Below are positions 1 through 14,121 of a stretch of 64,000 nt of DNA, piece by piece. The translations under genes were made by a program, and so were the position numbers. The stretch is from Labia minor. Lineage: Eukaryota > Arthropoda > Insecta > Dermaptera > Spongiphoridae. The DNA lies in contig OY720350.1 in NCBI GenBank assembly GCA_963082975.1, forward strand, positions 22,353,875-22,417,874. Direction: 5' to 3'. The notes beneath the pieces were generated by a model, which was given only the letters and a program-made list of their open reading frames with translations, was not told the DNA's origin and searched no databases. How positions within the stretch are numbered: the stretch's first letter is position 1; each line of letters starts with the position of its first letter.

Positions 1-724
1 CCCTGGAACCGCGTTAGCATTACTTCGGGGTAGGGGTCTATTATTTTTTTATAGGTTTTCTATCTTACTATGTCCCTATTTTAAGGGGGATAGTCTTAAT
101 TTATAATTAATATAATAAAAATATTGAAAAAGTAAATATATAAATAGGGGCTGACAAATCTCAATATTACATATTTTATTTACTAATTTCATTTATCCTT
201 GAATAATTAGATTAGTAAAAGGGAATTCATTGTAGATTAATAACTTACTATATTCAAATCCTATAATTAAAATAATAAAATATAGAAAGTTGATATGTAG
301 ATACCTTAAATGCGAGGAGATAGATTAGTAAAAAGTAAACTTATGCAAAATTAATTGGAATAAAAACAATATATAGTTGAAAGAATCTGGTTGTTCTGGC
401 TAGGAACTTTCGAGTTCCAAAGAGCCATGTAAAAATATCATTAGTTTAATGAAAATTATCTATAGTTTCATAATAATAATTATTATAATTTATTGATTTC
501 ACTGAATTAATATTGGAATGAAATTTATTTTATTTTTTTATCTTGCTCTTTTCAATTATTGAGAATCTCTTTGCAGAGATGTTAGGTCAAACCGTTTCAT
601 GTCCAAATTCACAAATTCGATTGGAGAAATAAAAAAACATCGACCATTTTCGATCCCAGGTGAATTTTTATTCCATTCCCATTTAATTCCAGAAAGTCAT
701 TGCCATAAATAAAATAAAACTTAC
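1..724. other. Partial intron 8, AT-rich
   Basis: Intron sequence downstream of exon 8. The minus strand was checked for the next NRF-6-like exon and none was found. The only recognisable insertion is a short non-LTR tail at 384-427. Confidence 0.7.
384..427 (+). repeat. Non-LTR retrotransposon 3' tail fragment
   Basis: The stretch GGCTAGGAACTTTCGAGTTC followed by AGAGCC matches the last coding and 3'-terminal bases of the non-LTR family seen at 37195-38135 (GGCCAAGAACTTTCAAGTTC in that copy). Only about 45 bases survive. Confidence 0.6.
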
Positions 725-890
725 CATCTCCCGTCGTGGAAACAAACTGTTGATATATAATGCATTTCGCCACCAATAGTTGGCACAGGTGAAATGATCA
801 ATGCTGGTTGGTTCAAAAACGGACACATTTTGAATATAACGCATAGCAACTTCAGCCATTCCTAAGACGAACAAATACGCTGGAGTAAGT
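725..890 (-). CDS. nrf-6-like: NRF-6-like exon 8 (YWWRNALYINSLFP motif), last exon in window
   Basis: The acceptor TTTGTTTCAG|A completes Arg404. Residues 405-459 read LTPAYLFVLGM, a stretch with FEPTSIDHFTCANYWWRNAL, and YINSLFPRREM. The C..(Y/N)WW.N.LYIN motif is one of the most conserved parts of the family. The donor is GAGATG|GTAAGT, phase 0. The expected next exon, usually opening with C.(I/V)WSWYL, is not found in bases 1-724, so the gene continues outside. Confidence 0.95.
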
Positions 891-3800
891 CTGAAACAAA
901 AAAATATATAAAAATATATATATATATATATATAAATATATAATTTCATTAATATTTAATTAATGAATAATTGATTTATTTTATTTTAATTTCTAAATAA
1001 TTGATGTAGAATTTTGAATTTTTAACGTCCAAATTAATATGCAAGCCACGATACTTATTATAAAGTGAATCAAAGTTTAATATTATCTGTCCGTCTGTCC
1101 ATTGTCTATCCGTATAGACGTGTACAGCTCGAACGGCTCAACGGATTTTGATAAAATTTGGTATATTTACATAATGCATCAGTAGCATGAATTTATCAAC
1201 TTTTGGTATATATCCAGAAACCGCAAGTGGTAGTTTACAAAGTATTAATTATATATTCATTGTCGGAAATTTTTCACTTAAAATATATTACTAATTAATA
1301 ATTGAGTAATTAAACTAAAAATAAAAATCAAGATATATAATTTAGTCATTTTAATTCAAGTTTTAAAAATATTTTTTTTATACTTTATATATGTATATAC
1401 GAGGTGTGTCTAAAAAGTTCGGTGAATGGTATGATAAAAACAAAAAGAGAATGTTAATTGTAAATGCCTTTATTAACCTACAAAATACTCTACATTAGCC
1501 ACAAGCCATAACACACTTCTGACAACGTTCGTATAACGCTTGAAAACTGTTGGAGAAGTCTTGATGTGGAATCGTTCTCATAATAGCCGTCACAACGTTC
1601 AGGCCGGCAATCCAGAAGCAGAACACCAGAAAACACTACTTACTGTGTCTTTGCTAATAACCAATTCTTCGGATAAGTCGCAGAATCAATAGCCGGTCTT
1701 TTGTTAGCATCTCTCGTACACGTCCAGTGTTTTCTGGTGTCCTGCTTGTGGATTGACGGCCTGAACGTTGTGACGGATACTCTGAGAACGATTCCACATC
1801 AAGACTTTTCCAACAGTTTTCAAGCGTTATACGAACGTTGTCAGAAGTGGGTTGTGTCTAGTGGAGAGTATTTTGAAGGTCAATAAAGGTATTTACAATT
1901 AACATTCACTTTTTATGTTTTTTTTTATCACCGATCTTTTTAGACGCACCTCATATATTATATATATATATATACTAGCTGCTCCGAGCGCCTTCGGCGC
2001 TCTCCACACCTAGACGGGGGCTCCGCCCCCTGTACCCCCCGAGTGTCCCTATATATTCTGAGCTATAACCATCTAACTCCTACCCTGTCCCATCTCTATA
2101 GTTTTTTATATATGTTTATTTATGCAGAAAAAATTAATTGACATAATTATTAATTTAATAAAATAAAATTATTTAATAATATTTAATTTAATAAAATATT
2201 AAAATAATAAAAATTAATAAATTTGTAAAAAAAATATATAATACTTAAAGAAAAAAATGTGCCTTTGCGAGGTTCGAACTGAGGGTGCAAAGTCATAAAA
2301 TAACGCCCTAGCCCGCCCACCTACGAACAATTTCTGTTTGCAAGTTCCCTATTAGAATTTATATAGATGTCATATTATCGCCACCAGCGCCTCTATGATC
2401 TAGCATTGTAACTAAACTAATTATATTTAAATTCCACCCCCTGGGCACACCTTACCAATTAGCGGTTTTCTAAAGGAAGTCTGACATGCCCTGAGACCTA
2501 CTGAATATACATAAATAATTTCATAAGAATCGGTCCAGCCGTTTCGGAGGAGTATGATTTCAAAGTTTTGTGACACGAGAATTTTATATATAAGATATAA
2601 GGTTTGGAAATTTATTTCAAATAGTTCGTCGGTTATGTGCTAGGCCACAGTTTAAATTTTTATTTTTCAACCTAATCTCCGTTTGGTTCTATTTTACTAG
2701 GAGTTTCTTTAACATTTTTATCCAATCTAAAAAGTATGAATTCGAAATTCGTCAATCGCTTAAAACCATTTCATGGATTTTATCGACCATTTCAGGTGAT
2801 GTGTTGTCTCCTTTATTGGATGATCCAGGTAATGTTCATCTTTTGTCGAAGTACTTTCAAGTTTAAATTCATTAACCTAATTATAAATGTGGTGACAAAC
2901 ACAGGGGCCATGTTGCCCTTTATCCAATAATTAATAATTTAATTTCTTTCGGCGGTAAACCTTATAAATAAAATTGTTTTATCACTTCACGAAACTTACT
3001 TTTTTCCATTTTTTTGCATAAACGAAAATTTTATAATTTAGTCGGCTATAAAAATGAAACCATGTCTTCAATAAAACTATTATAAATTCCAAGTTTAATA
3101 AAAAAAGAAATTACAGAGCCTTCTATGAGATTTTCTAAGGACTTTTTGGACGACCCTCGTATAAACCATCTGGGAAGGGTAATTTTTGGTTTTATTGTTA
3201 ATATTTTATTTTATTACTTGTGCTTAGTCGAATTTTTCAGTTTTTTCGTCAATGGCAACGCTGATAAAAACGGATGGAACTACAATTTAACTACCATGAC
3301 TGATGACATATAATATATAATAATAATATGTATAACTTTTCAAAGATTGCATTTCTTGATGACAATAATAATAATAGTGTCCTCCATATACTTTAATTAA
3401 TTTTTAAATATACATATTATATTTACATGTATTTCAAATATCATTTTGGTAAGTTTAATTAAATCGTGACTCATGATGACTTCACGAGTAGTTTTGGCTT
3501 TCTAAGCCCGAAGGGTAGATTGTCATTTAACATTTCGATAAGGTGCTTGATCACAACTTATATTAGATATATAATAACTCTATCATTAAAGTTTAATTAA
3601 GATTTTCTATCATTTATTTTTCGATTAACTCAATATAAACTGATTATGATTAATAATATTGTATATAACATGTATAATAATTGAATGTATTTATCAATTC
3701 GTTCTAAATACTCAATGAATTATTATCTAATTAAATATTAATTTATTTTATTCAAAATTAATTCAAAAACAATAATGCAAATATTTTCCAATTTGATTCA

Positions 3801-6093
3801 AAGGTTTTATTTAATCTATATTATATACTTATAACCTTTCTATTTGAACTTTTGTCCCAATATATTGTCATCTATTTTTTTGTCATTTAATAAATTGTTA
3901 ATATAATATAATAATAATGTTATAGATATTGCTATATAGAGATGGATAATAGATAAAAGAAAAAATATTTTATAAGTAAATATAAAGTAAAAAAAATAAT
4001 TGAAAATATAAAAATTAATATTATAATATTTTATTAAAGGAAAATTATAATTAAAGCAGATGTCTTTTAAAAAATATTGAATAATACGAAATCTTTAGTT
4101 CTAATAATAGACAAAATTATTTGTTTCTACAACAAATAGATTATAACTTTATTTTTAATTTTCATAATTTTCAAGTGAGTAATTTTAACAAATTGTAGTC
4201 TGAGGAATCCCTTTTTTAATAATATAATAATTTTTTGACGATAATCAATAATAATTGCATTATACATAACATGACCATTTATTTTTTTTCCTAGAAACGG
4301 AACATTTTTTAATTTTCGGTAATAGTTTGGGGCAGAGGCGGATTAAAAGCCGGGCGGACCGGGCGGACGCCCGGGGCCCACCAGCCCGAGGGGCCCACCG
4401 AAACCTAAATAAAAATATTTCCTTGAGAAAAATTTAAAAAGACTGTTGAGTTTATGGATAATCGGAGTTTAAATAAAACAAGTTATTCTTGATACAGATC
4501 TATTTAGGCTGTTTTATACTCTTATTCTTATCTTTATTGAACGACAGATCTTTATTCGGTCATGTTTGAATCCCGACTAACTTAAGAAAAAATAATCAAT
4601 TTTGGGTCTCGGCGACCACAGTAAAAATTATGTATTTTTTACATAAGTACTATATATGTACGTATAAAACAGCCTAAATTATAATATAAACAAAATTTGT
4701 CTTTCAATTATAATTGTAAATAACAGAGGGCCCATTTCAATTTTACCACCCGGGGCCCCCAATCAACTTAATCCGCAATTGGTTTGGGGAGGCTATTATG
4801 AAAACGTATATTTTTCATTATTTCTGTTTATTATAATGAAAATAACTGAAAAATATAGTAAATAATATAACAATAACTTAGTATAATAATATAATAATAA
4901 ATTTAAAATAAGGGACAATTTTTGTCATCATTTGAGAAAAATAAAAAATGCCTGATGATTGTGTAACAACCAAAATGTGCATAAATCAAATATATACATA
5001 TTTCAATTAACTTGAAACTTTATTAAAAATTATTCTTATTGTAGTTTATAATTTCAAACTTAATTTTAGTTTGTATAATACTTTAATAATAATTCTAATA
5101 TATATTAATGTAAAATTAAATAAATTATAAAATCAATTAATAATTAATACACAATAAAAAATATTAATTTGAATAGCAATTAAATATTGTTTTAAATAAT
5201 TATTAAAAAATATAAATATATATTATCATAAATTTATAAGAAATAAAAATGTTACCTGATAAATCTATAAAAGAGAAGCAATAGAAATTTATAAACTGCT
5301 TGAATAAATGCCCCTCCAGTGGTTTCCGGTGCTTTGACTCGATTTTTCGGTTTATTATTATTCCCATGTGGAACATTTTCAGAATCAGCTGTATTTGAAT
5401 CAGGAGCAGACCGGAAGAACAAAAAAGTAACTAATAATCCGCTAAAAATATAAATAAAATAAATAAATAAATAATAAAAATTTAATTATTTTATTTTTTT
5501 CAATATTACATATAAAGTTGCTAAAACCTTTTTCATTTGATCTAATAAACTTAAAGTGAATAGAAAAATAAAAAAAAAATAAAAAAATTTTCACGATAAA
5601 TTTTGTTAAAAGGAATATTTTTTTTTTTTAACTTTTTCTTTAAATTTAAATAATAAATATATTTTCGTATATTATTATATGATTTGATTGAAAGGAAAAT
5701 CGTCTCAGGATGTTATTCAATTTTATCAAATATTTATCAAAATATCAACTTTATAAAATTTATAACAATATTTTCCCAAAAGTCTTATTTTTTTTTTTCC
5801 ATTCGAATTTTCAATGAAGCATGAAATGATATATTAATGACAGCCCGTTTCGTTGGATGCTTTCTAAACCCAAATAACAACACGAAAAGTTTTCCTATAC
5901 AATTTCATGTAGAGTTGAACATAGTAAACAGGAAAACGCGACATTCAATTGTATTATCAATTGGATTAGGAAATAATAAATAATACCTGATGAAGAAGAA
6001 GGTGTCGACAGAGAACGTAGCATTGCTGATCGTTTGGAATAAGAAATTCCGTTCCGTCACTGTGCGTAACGTTTTGTTTTCTATAACATAAAA

Positions 6094-6129
<36 letters not shown>

Positions 6130-9100
6130 ACATATAATAGTATATTCACTTATCAATTGATAAGTATTATAAGTAAATATATATAAAAGATTATTTATTT
6201 TGAAATTTTCAAAAATTAGAGTAGAAATCAAAATAAATAAATAATTTGAAAGAAAAATTAAATTATTATATATAATTAATAATTATTGTTTATAATTTTT
6301 TTATGTAATTTTTATTTTATTAAATATAATAATATAATTCTAGGCTCATAATATGATATCATATTTATATGTACTGTGTGATTGTAAAATATTTTTTAGC
6401 CAATTGAACTGATTATGAGATATCTTCAAATAATACTGCAAAATGAATGGTAACCTATTTAGGTTTATCATTTCATGAATGATATTCATTACATCAATGC
6501 ATAGCACTTGTAGTCTCCCTTAAGCAATTGGATCTTTGATGCATTTCATCAATCATTGCTTCCATTTCATCACAAATGCCACTTGTCTACTGAAGTGAGA
6601 AGAGGTGACGATAAAAGTGTGGTGGTGGAGTTGAGGTGGGGGAGGAGGAAATATTATAATGTGGAGAGAATATGCTAAGCATATATCGTGAAGTAATCGA
6701 TGATATAAAATGAAAATAGATAAAAAAAACGATGGGCATTGAGTAAGGAGTTCATTTTCACTTTCAATTAATTAAAAACATTTTCGAATCGTATTCATGG
6801 AATGAAGTAGGACATGGATCCAGGCCAAAGTGTCTTCCTCCCTCCTCCCCCGTTTTGTCCTGAATCAATCTTGGACTTAAGTTTAATTCAAACACCAATC
6901 AAATACCAACTCTGATATTCATATCCTTTCCACGTAGATTATAACAGGTAGATGCTGTTTCCGGCTACAAATACTTTTTGAATTTATATTCTTTTTTTTT
7001 AGTTTATTTACTTAACTCCTTCCTAATATAATTATTTTAATTTCATCAAAGGTCATTAGTGTGACACATCAGTGATAATGTAGTAATCGCATAATAAATA
7101 GTTTTAATGAGATTTATAATAGTAGGCTAATATTGATCATTATAATATATATTTATTATTATTTTATATATTATAATTATTATAACCAGCTCAATTATAA
7201 TGCAGTATTTAATATTTATCTTTATTTTTAAATTATAATTAAAACATTGATCAATAAGTCCCGAGACTAACAACGAAAACAACATTTTTTATCAAAATTC
7301 ATTTTTATTCATCAATATAATCTTTTTTTAGTGTGATACAATCTTTCCAACGCTTTTCCAACATTTCTATACATGTTTATAGAAGGCTTCAAAATAGGCT
7401 TCAGTTTCCGCAATGACCTCCTTATTCGAGCAAATTTTTTTCCCTGGAGCATTTTTTTGAGATCAGCAAAGAGCCAGTAGTCGCTGAGGGCTAAATCTGG
7501 CGAATACGGGGGGTGGAGAAGCAAATAAAAACCCAATTCGTTCAATTTTGCCATTGTTTTTATGGACTTGTGGCATGGTGTATTGTCTCATCGCGGCACC
7601 CATTTGAACAACATTTTTCATGCTCAATTTTTCATTAAGGATTGTAAATACGCTTCTAGATGATATCTGGGTTATTTCTGCAATCTCACGGACCTTCACT
7701 TTGCGATTTTTCATTACAATTTTTAACACTTCACTCACATTTTCCTATGTAACGGCTACCCGGACGTTCCGCATCGTGTGTGTCCCTACGACCACGTTTA
7801 CATTCAACATACCAACGACAAATCGTTGTGTTGAATGGAGAGAAGTCCGGGTAATGTTTTTCAAGCCATTTCTGGGCTTCTTTTTATCCATTAAAAAACA
7901 ACACGCGAAACTCCCTTTTTTCCATTTTTCAAACATATTACAAAGTGACTTTACACTAACCTCGATAACTCTGCTGTCTATGATCCGATCGACGTGAAAT
8001 TTTTACACGTTTCATGTAGAGGTTCGCACTCTATGGCTACTTTGGTACTACTACAACCATCTCTTGGTTAATCACGGGACTTATTGAACGATGTGTTATT
8101 CACTATAAAATTTATAAAAGATCTCTTTCACAAACCACATCTTGTTTGCATATTTTTGTTTGTTTGTTTTTTTTTTTGATTGAACGTATTGTTAAAAAAA
8201 TTTCATTTATTATAGTCTTAAAATTTATTTTTTCAAGGGAGTATCCGATTAAAAAAAGAAAAAAAGAAACGAGGGCATGACCATATTAAGAAAAATTAAT
8301 GGTGCATTGAGTGAGAGAAATTGACATCATATTTTTATTCTATTTAAATTATATATATAATTTAAATATATATATATATATATATTATTAATTTATTATT
8401 TATTTATTTATACATTTAATTTTATTCTTCTACGAAGTTTATTTTTACAAATTTACAATTTATTTATAATGAAAGTAGAATTTTTAGTAGAATGATTAAA
8501 TTATATATATATACTAGTATATATAGATATATATATATAATTTAAATATATAAATATATTTAAATTAAATTAAGAGGAATTTAGAGAAATTCATATCTCT
8601 TTTATTGTAGATTAATTGGGAAATTAATTTTTTTTTTTATAATAATAATTTGAAATTATTTCATTAGGTGAAAACAATAAATAATTTAATAATATTTAAA
8701 TAATAATAATATTTTAAAGTAAATAGATAATTCATTATTAAGAAGTTCACGGCCATTTTAACCACACCTTTTCTATGACCTTATTTCGGACACTTGCAAC
8801 TGAATCAATGTCCTTTAAATTGAAATCTAATTAAAAATTAAAAAATGAAGAAATATATATTAAAAAGTCCATATTTCTTCTATCTTTAGCCCTCACTTAT
8901 TTTTTCGTAAAATGTCTCTTTGGTTGCCTACGTCTCAGGGGAAATTTATTAATTTTATTCCTCATTAAAATTTTATAGTATAATTTAATAATTATAGCTC
9001 TCATAAAAACGATAGCTAAGCATATCTTATCATTTATTAAAACATTATAAATTCTATGAACCACATTTTAATTATTTCGTATAAACATTAAAAGATTTAA

Positions 9101-12100
9101 TATATACTATAACATAATTATTTAAATTCAAAGCAATAAATAAAGACATTTTATTTATAAAATACCAATTAACTAATATATTCAAATAATTAATAATGAT
9201 TTATTTGAACTTAAAATAAAAATTACTAATTTTATTATCCCATTCTTATACCTTTAATAAAATTTTTTATAGTATTTCCTAACTCATTTTCATAATGGTA
9301 TATACATACATATATCATATAAATGTAATTTCATATTTTAACATTTCTTTTGTGTTTTTACAAAGACGCTAATTAATTATTTCCTCTTTTTACTTTTTAT
9401 ATTTTAAAAATATTGATTTAGTTTAATAAAAATTCGAAAAAAAAACTCAATGGACAAAAAAATATTTACCAACTTCTCTTTCTTTATTTAATTTACATTC
9501 TGTCCTTTTTTATACACTACTAATGATCTCTAAACATTTATATTTTTCATCTTTTAGGTGTGTTTTATTTTGTTTGCTTTTTATTTGACCTACTTTTTTA
9601 TACATATTTTTCTTTCTAATGATGTACACATATTTGAATGTATATACATATATCTTGGTTTTATATATATCATATAATCATTTGCAATTTCAAATCAGGG
9701 ATAGTTATTTTTAATCAATTAGATATTTTCTGACTTGTCTAAACTAATAATTGCATCATCAACTTCTTTTGAATGATCAAGAATTTTGTGACAAATCTTA
9801 TCAATTTGAAATAACATCTTTAATTTAAAATTTAATAAATTATTGTAAAATCTTATATCAATTTTTGTGGTATTAAATATAAAAATTAAATTTTTATAAA
9901 AAAACAAAAAGAATAATCTATGTAAATTTATACTATGTTAATACAATATAATCTAATAAAAAAAAAAAAACTTTCTATTAAAATTCTGAAGGTATATTTC
10001 ATAATTAAATAAAAAAATGATTTATGTTCAAAAATTTTCACTTTTGGGAGGAATTAATCCCATAATATTATAATTAATAGTGGGATAAACTAGTATTTTT
10101 TGTTATATTTCTTAAAATTAAAATACAATTATTTTTTATTATATACAAATAAATAAATAATTATGTTTATTGTAAATTTAAATGTTAAAGTCTAAATTTC
10201 TTATATTATAAATTCTTATATTATAAACAATTTTTTTTTTTTTTTAAATTAAATACAAAAATTTATAAAAAATATTTATATATTATATTTTGGTGTTTTT
10301 ATTATTAAATTTTGTAAAAAAAAAATGGAGAATGGAATGGTTTATACCAGTGATTCTCAACCTGGGCGATCGACATCTTAAAGGGGGCGAATATTTGATT
10401 ATACGATTTTGGGGGGCGATAAGTTATTTTTGGGGGGCGAAATCATTTTCAACAATAAAAAAGGCTTTTTAAACATTTCCTTATTTTTTCAATTTTTTCA
10501 ATATAGTTCAAAAAAAAAAAAAAAAGTTCAGATGATTTTGCAATCAGGTTCTGAAACTCGATTTTTCAATATGGCTCTAAGTATCACCTAGTGTACCTAC
10601 CTTATATTAGGGATTATCGTGCAATTTTTATCAGTAAAAATTTATAGGGGGGCGAATTAAGAAGCGGGTCTTACAAAGGGGGCGTTTGGTCCAAAAAGGT
10701 TGAGAAACACTGGTTTATACATTATTAACTTTTATTTTATTTTTCTTATAAATAGCAAATCTTATGTCTGAGCCCCCGCCCCCCTCCCGTAATGATATAT
10801 GTATTTAATTTTTTAATTGATTATATCAATATATAAAAAGATAAAATATTACATCCTGATTTGAAATTTATTTATAATCGTATTTCATTTGTCCACATTG
10901 CTTTTAAAAAATAAATATTTTTTTATTATTTATTATCAATAACTCTTTTCATAGTTTCTCTAATACTAATTTATTTTTGTTGACTTGCTGATGGAGTGTC
11001 CATTCACTATTTGGTCATTGGGGTCATTATAATGAGGATATATTTATATTAATTCGTAATCATACGTCACACAAATAAGCTATAAAACCCACAATACAAA
11101 AAGTATATACATAAATACATTTCAAGATAGATTATATAAATTCTAAATCTATCCAATGTATGAATAAGTGCATTCCATAAATGTTCTATTCACAATTTCA
11201 TTTATTACTTTTATCGTTTTTTAACTTTCTTTTAAAATATTTCCAACTAATAAATATAATAATAGAATATGGAAAAGTAGAAAATCTTGACAATATGTTA
11301 AAAAGGAACAATTCCAAATGAAGAAAAAAAAATAGAATTTGATAATAATTTTAGATATGATTAAAGTTCAGGAAAATAAGTTGAAGGCGCAGAACGGATC
11401 GACGGTTTGAAATAAATTAATTTCCACCTAGAGATACAATTTCAAATAATTTCAATGTATCTATTAATGCAATAAAAAACAGATATGGATATAACATAAG
11501 TATTTTTAATTTTATTTTATTTATAATATATAAGGAGGCGCTGAATGTGACGCCATGAAGGGCTGGGTGACGTCATATAATTTTAAATTAAGAAAAAACT
11601 AATGAAGATGATTTTTACAATACAATACAAAGTACATGATTCGTGGAGATATGTAAAAAATCTCCTCTTGTGAAATTTGGTGTGAAAATGACCCTTCCCT
11701 TCCTATCGTCGGTCGGTAAAAATAGATAAAATATATTTAAAATTTATTAATTTATTAGTATGAATTTTTTCTTTTTTCTTTTATTTTTAGTTAAAAATTG
11801 TCCTTACCAGCAATTGCAAATACTTGAAGGTAAGTGTGCACCATGATAACCCATGCGAGGGAAAGAAATCGAAGACCATGAACACAGGAGAGGGTGTCTT
11901 CTGGTGTATCAACACTCAATATCTTTTTTCCGTTGGAGAGGATAGAAAATGAGAGAAGAATCTGACTTGCAACACCTAAAAAAACAATATAATATATCAG
12001 AGATAATAATAAATAATTTGTGTTTAAAATCCATAAATTAGCGGATTATATAATATATATATATGCTAGAAATATTTTTAAATTCCATAAATTAAAATTT

Positions 12101-14087
12101 TACATATTAGAACAATAATATAATCATTCAAAAATTTAATTTAAATTAATATTTAATATTTATATTTAATTTTAAGCTTCGGTGTTTTAAAAGAAAAATG
12201 ATTGATATCTTTATTGTCTATTTAAGGAGTTAATGTTGACTTTTTTATTGTCTTGCTAATAAATTTTATTAATAAAATAATTTTTTTTTGGAAAAATATT
12301 TTAAAGTATTTTCTCAAATAAATTTAAAAAAAACATAAAAATAATTTTCAAATTTATCAACTCTCTTATACATGTAAATAAAAAATCATTATATAATTTT
12401 TCAAAATTCTCCGACATTCCCTCCTCATTCCTTTTTCCTATTTCTATAATAAGGACTTTATATAACATTGCAATATGAAGTTTCCTCAAATTTATATTTA
12501 AATAATTCCTTTAATGCTGTAGATTAAAATGATAAAATTAAAATCTGTAGTGACGGAAAAAAGTAAAGGCCAGGGGTGGCGCTGTTGTTGGGCAATTAAC
12601 CGATTGAGAACATTCATTGTCATTGCCCGACAACAGCGCCACCCTGACGTTTACATGTCATTTTCCTTCTCTTTTTCTTTCACTTTCAAAGAATAGAAAT
12701 TATTGAAAGGATTTTCAATCACGTACAATTTTTATGAAGTAGATTATTTTGATAAAATATATTCTCCTTAAAATATAAAAAGTATTAAGAGTGAAATTAA
12801 AATAAATAAAAAAAAAATTATGTGTTGCATATAAAGAATTTAATCATCATCTCGTTATTTGAATTTTTTAGACGAAATGATGTAAAAATGTGAATTAATG
12901 TATATATAAATAATTTAAAATTCTAATTAAATTTCTAACCAGATGAGTGGAGGTATATTTAAAAAATCTTCATTTATTAATTTCAAAATTTAATTCTTAG
13001 TAATTTGATTATATGAAATAATTTCCCATATACAATAATATATAAGCAAACTAAAAAATAAAATTAAAGAGCAAAAAATTTTAAAATTAAAAATAAAATT
13101 GAATATTTAATAATAATAGATAATTAAATTAAAATAATTGATAATAACCTAGAGTTTGTTTTTGATTGGAGGCTTCAGCACTTTTCACAGTAATGGTTGT
13201 CGCGGTAACCACGACGGCCATCGGCCCTTGTCCCAACGTAGGACAGACCGCCATTCTCGTACGACGTGCCAATAGAACTTCATAGCTGGTCCCAGCGATC
13301 ATCAATATGATCATCAAAGCGCCAATACCACTATAAAAGCAAATATAAAATTTAATTATTATAATTATAATAAAAATTATTAATTGAGAATGTTTATATA
13401 ATTTAAAAAAAGAAAAATATTTTTAGTTACTAATCTAAGACAATATTTATAGAAAATATCTCTTTCATCAGATCATTTGAAACTTTAGAAAATATTGTAT
13501 TATATAAATAAATAGAGAATATTTTTTAGAAGTGTTTTGTATATGTATTAATTTTTTTTAGATGTAGTTTTACAATTTGTTTTAATTATAAACAGTGGCG
13601 TAGTGTGATTAATTATGGGGGGGGGGGGGGGGGTCCGGGGGTCTCTCCCGGAAAAAATTTTGACAAAATAAATAATTTATTTATTCATAACGTTTAAACT
13701 ATACTTATATGTAATTTAAAGATGTTATTTTTTTACTTTTGGGTTCTCAGTTACAAAACTAATCACTTTTAAATTTATTTTTTGCACAATGTTTGGGGGG
13801 CACGTGCCCCCCCCCCCTCCCCCGCCCTCCTGTGCCCCCTCGGCCCGATTATACTGATTATAAATAGAAATCTAAGCACGACAAGAGACCAAGGTTCACG
13901 TTCAAATCCTCCCTTTATTTCACTCGAGTTCCATAGACTGACTAATTACAGTCCAAAATGGATGGCTTTGACTTTGAGTAGCTCGATATTAACTCGAGAT
14001 GCAAACTCATTCCGCTTGTCTGTCTTGTCCTTCCCTTTCTTTCACGGTTTGAATGTCATGATCATACCATCGTCTTAGATCTCAACG

Positions 14088-14121
<34 letters not shown>

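Noticed and set aside
601..680. Next NRF-6-like exon just left of exon 8
   Set aside because: The expected WSWYL-type segment was not found on the minus strand and frames are broken.
2262..2330. Functional tRNA gene
   Set aside because: The B-box-like part is present, but the stems do not form a full cloverleaf.
7620..7997. 125-codon plus-strand reading frame
   Set aside because: Antisense shadow of the mariner transposase remnant; no motif of its own.
13129..13317. Treating the 13.1-13.3 kb frame as an independent small membrane protein
   Set aside because: Its ends coincide with splice sites whose phases match the neighbouring NRF-6-like exons.
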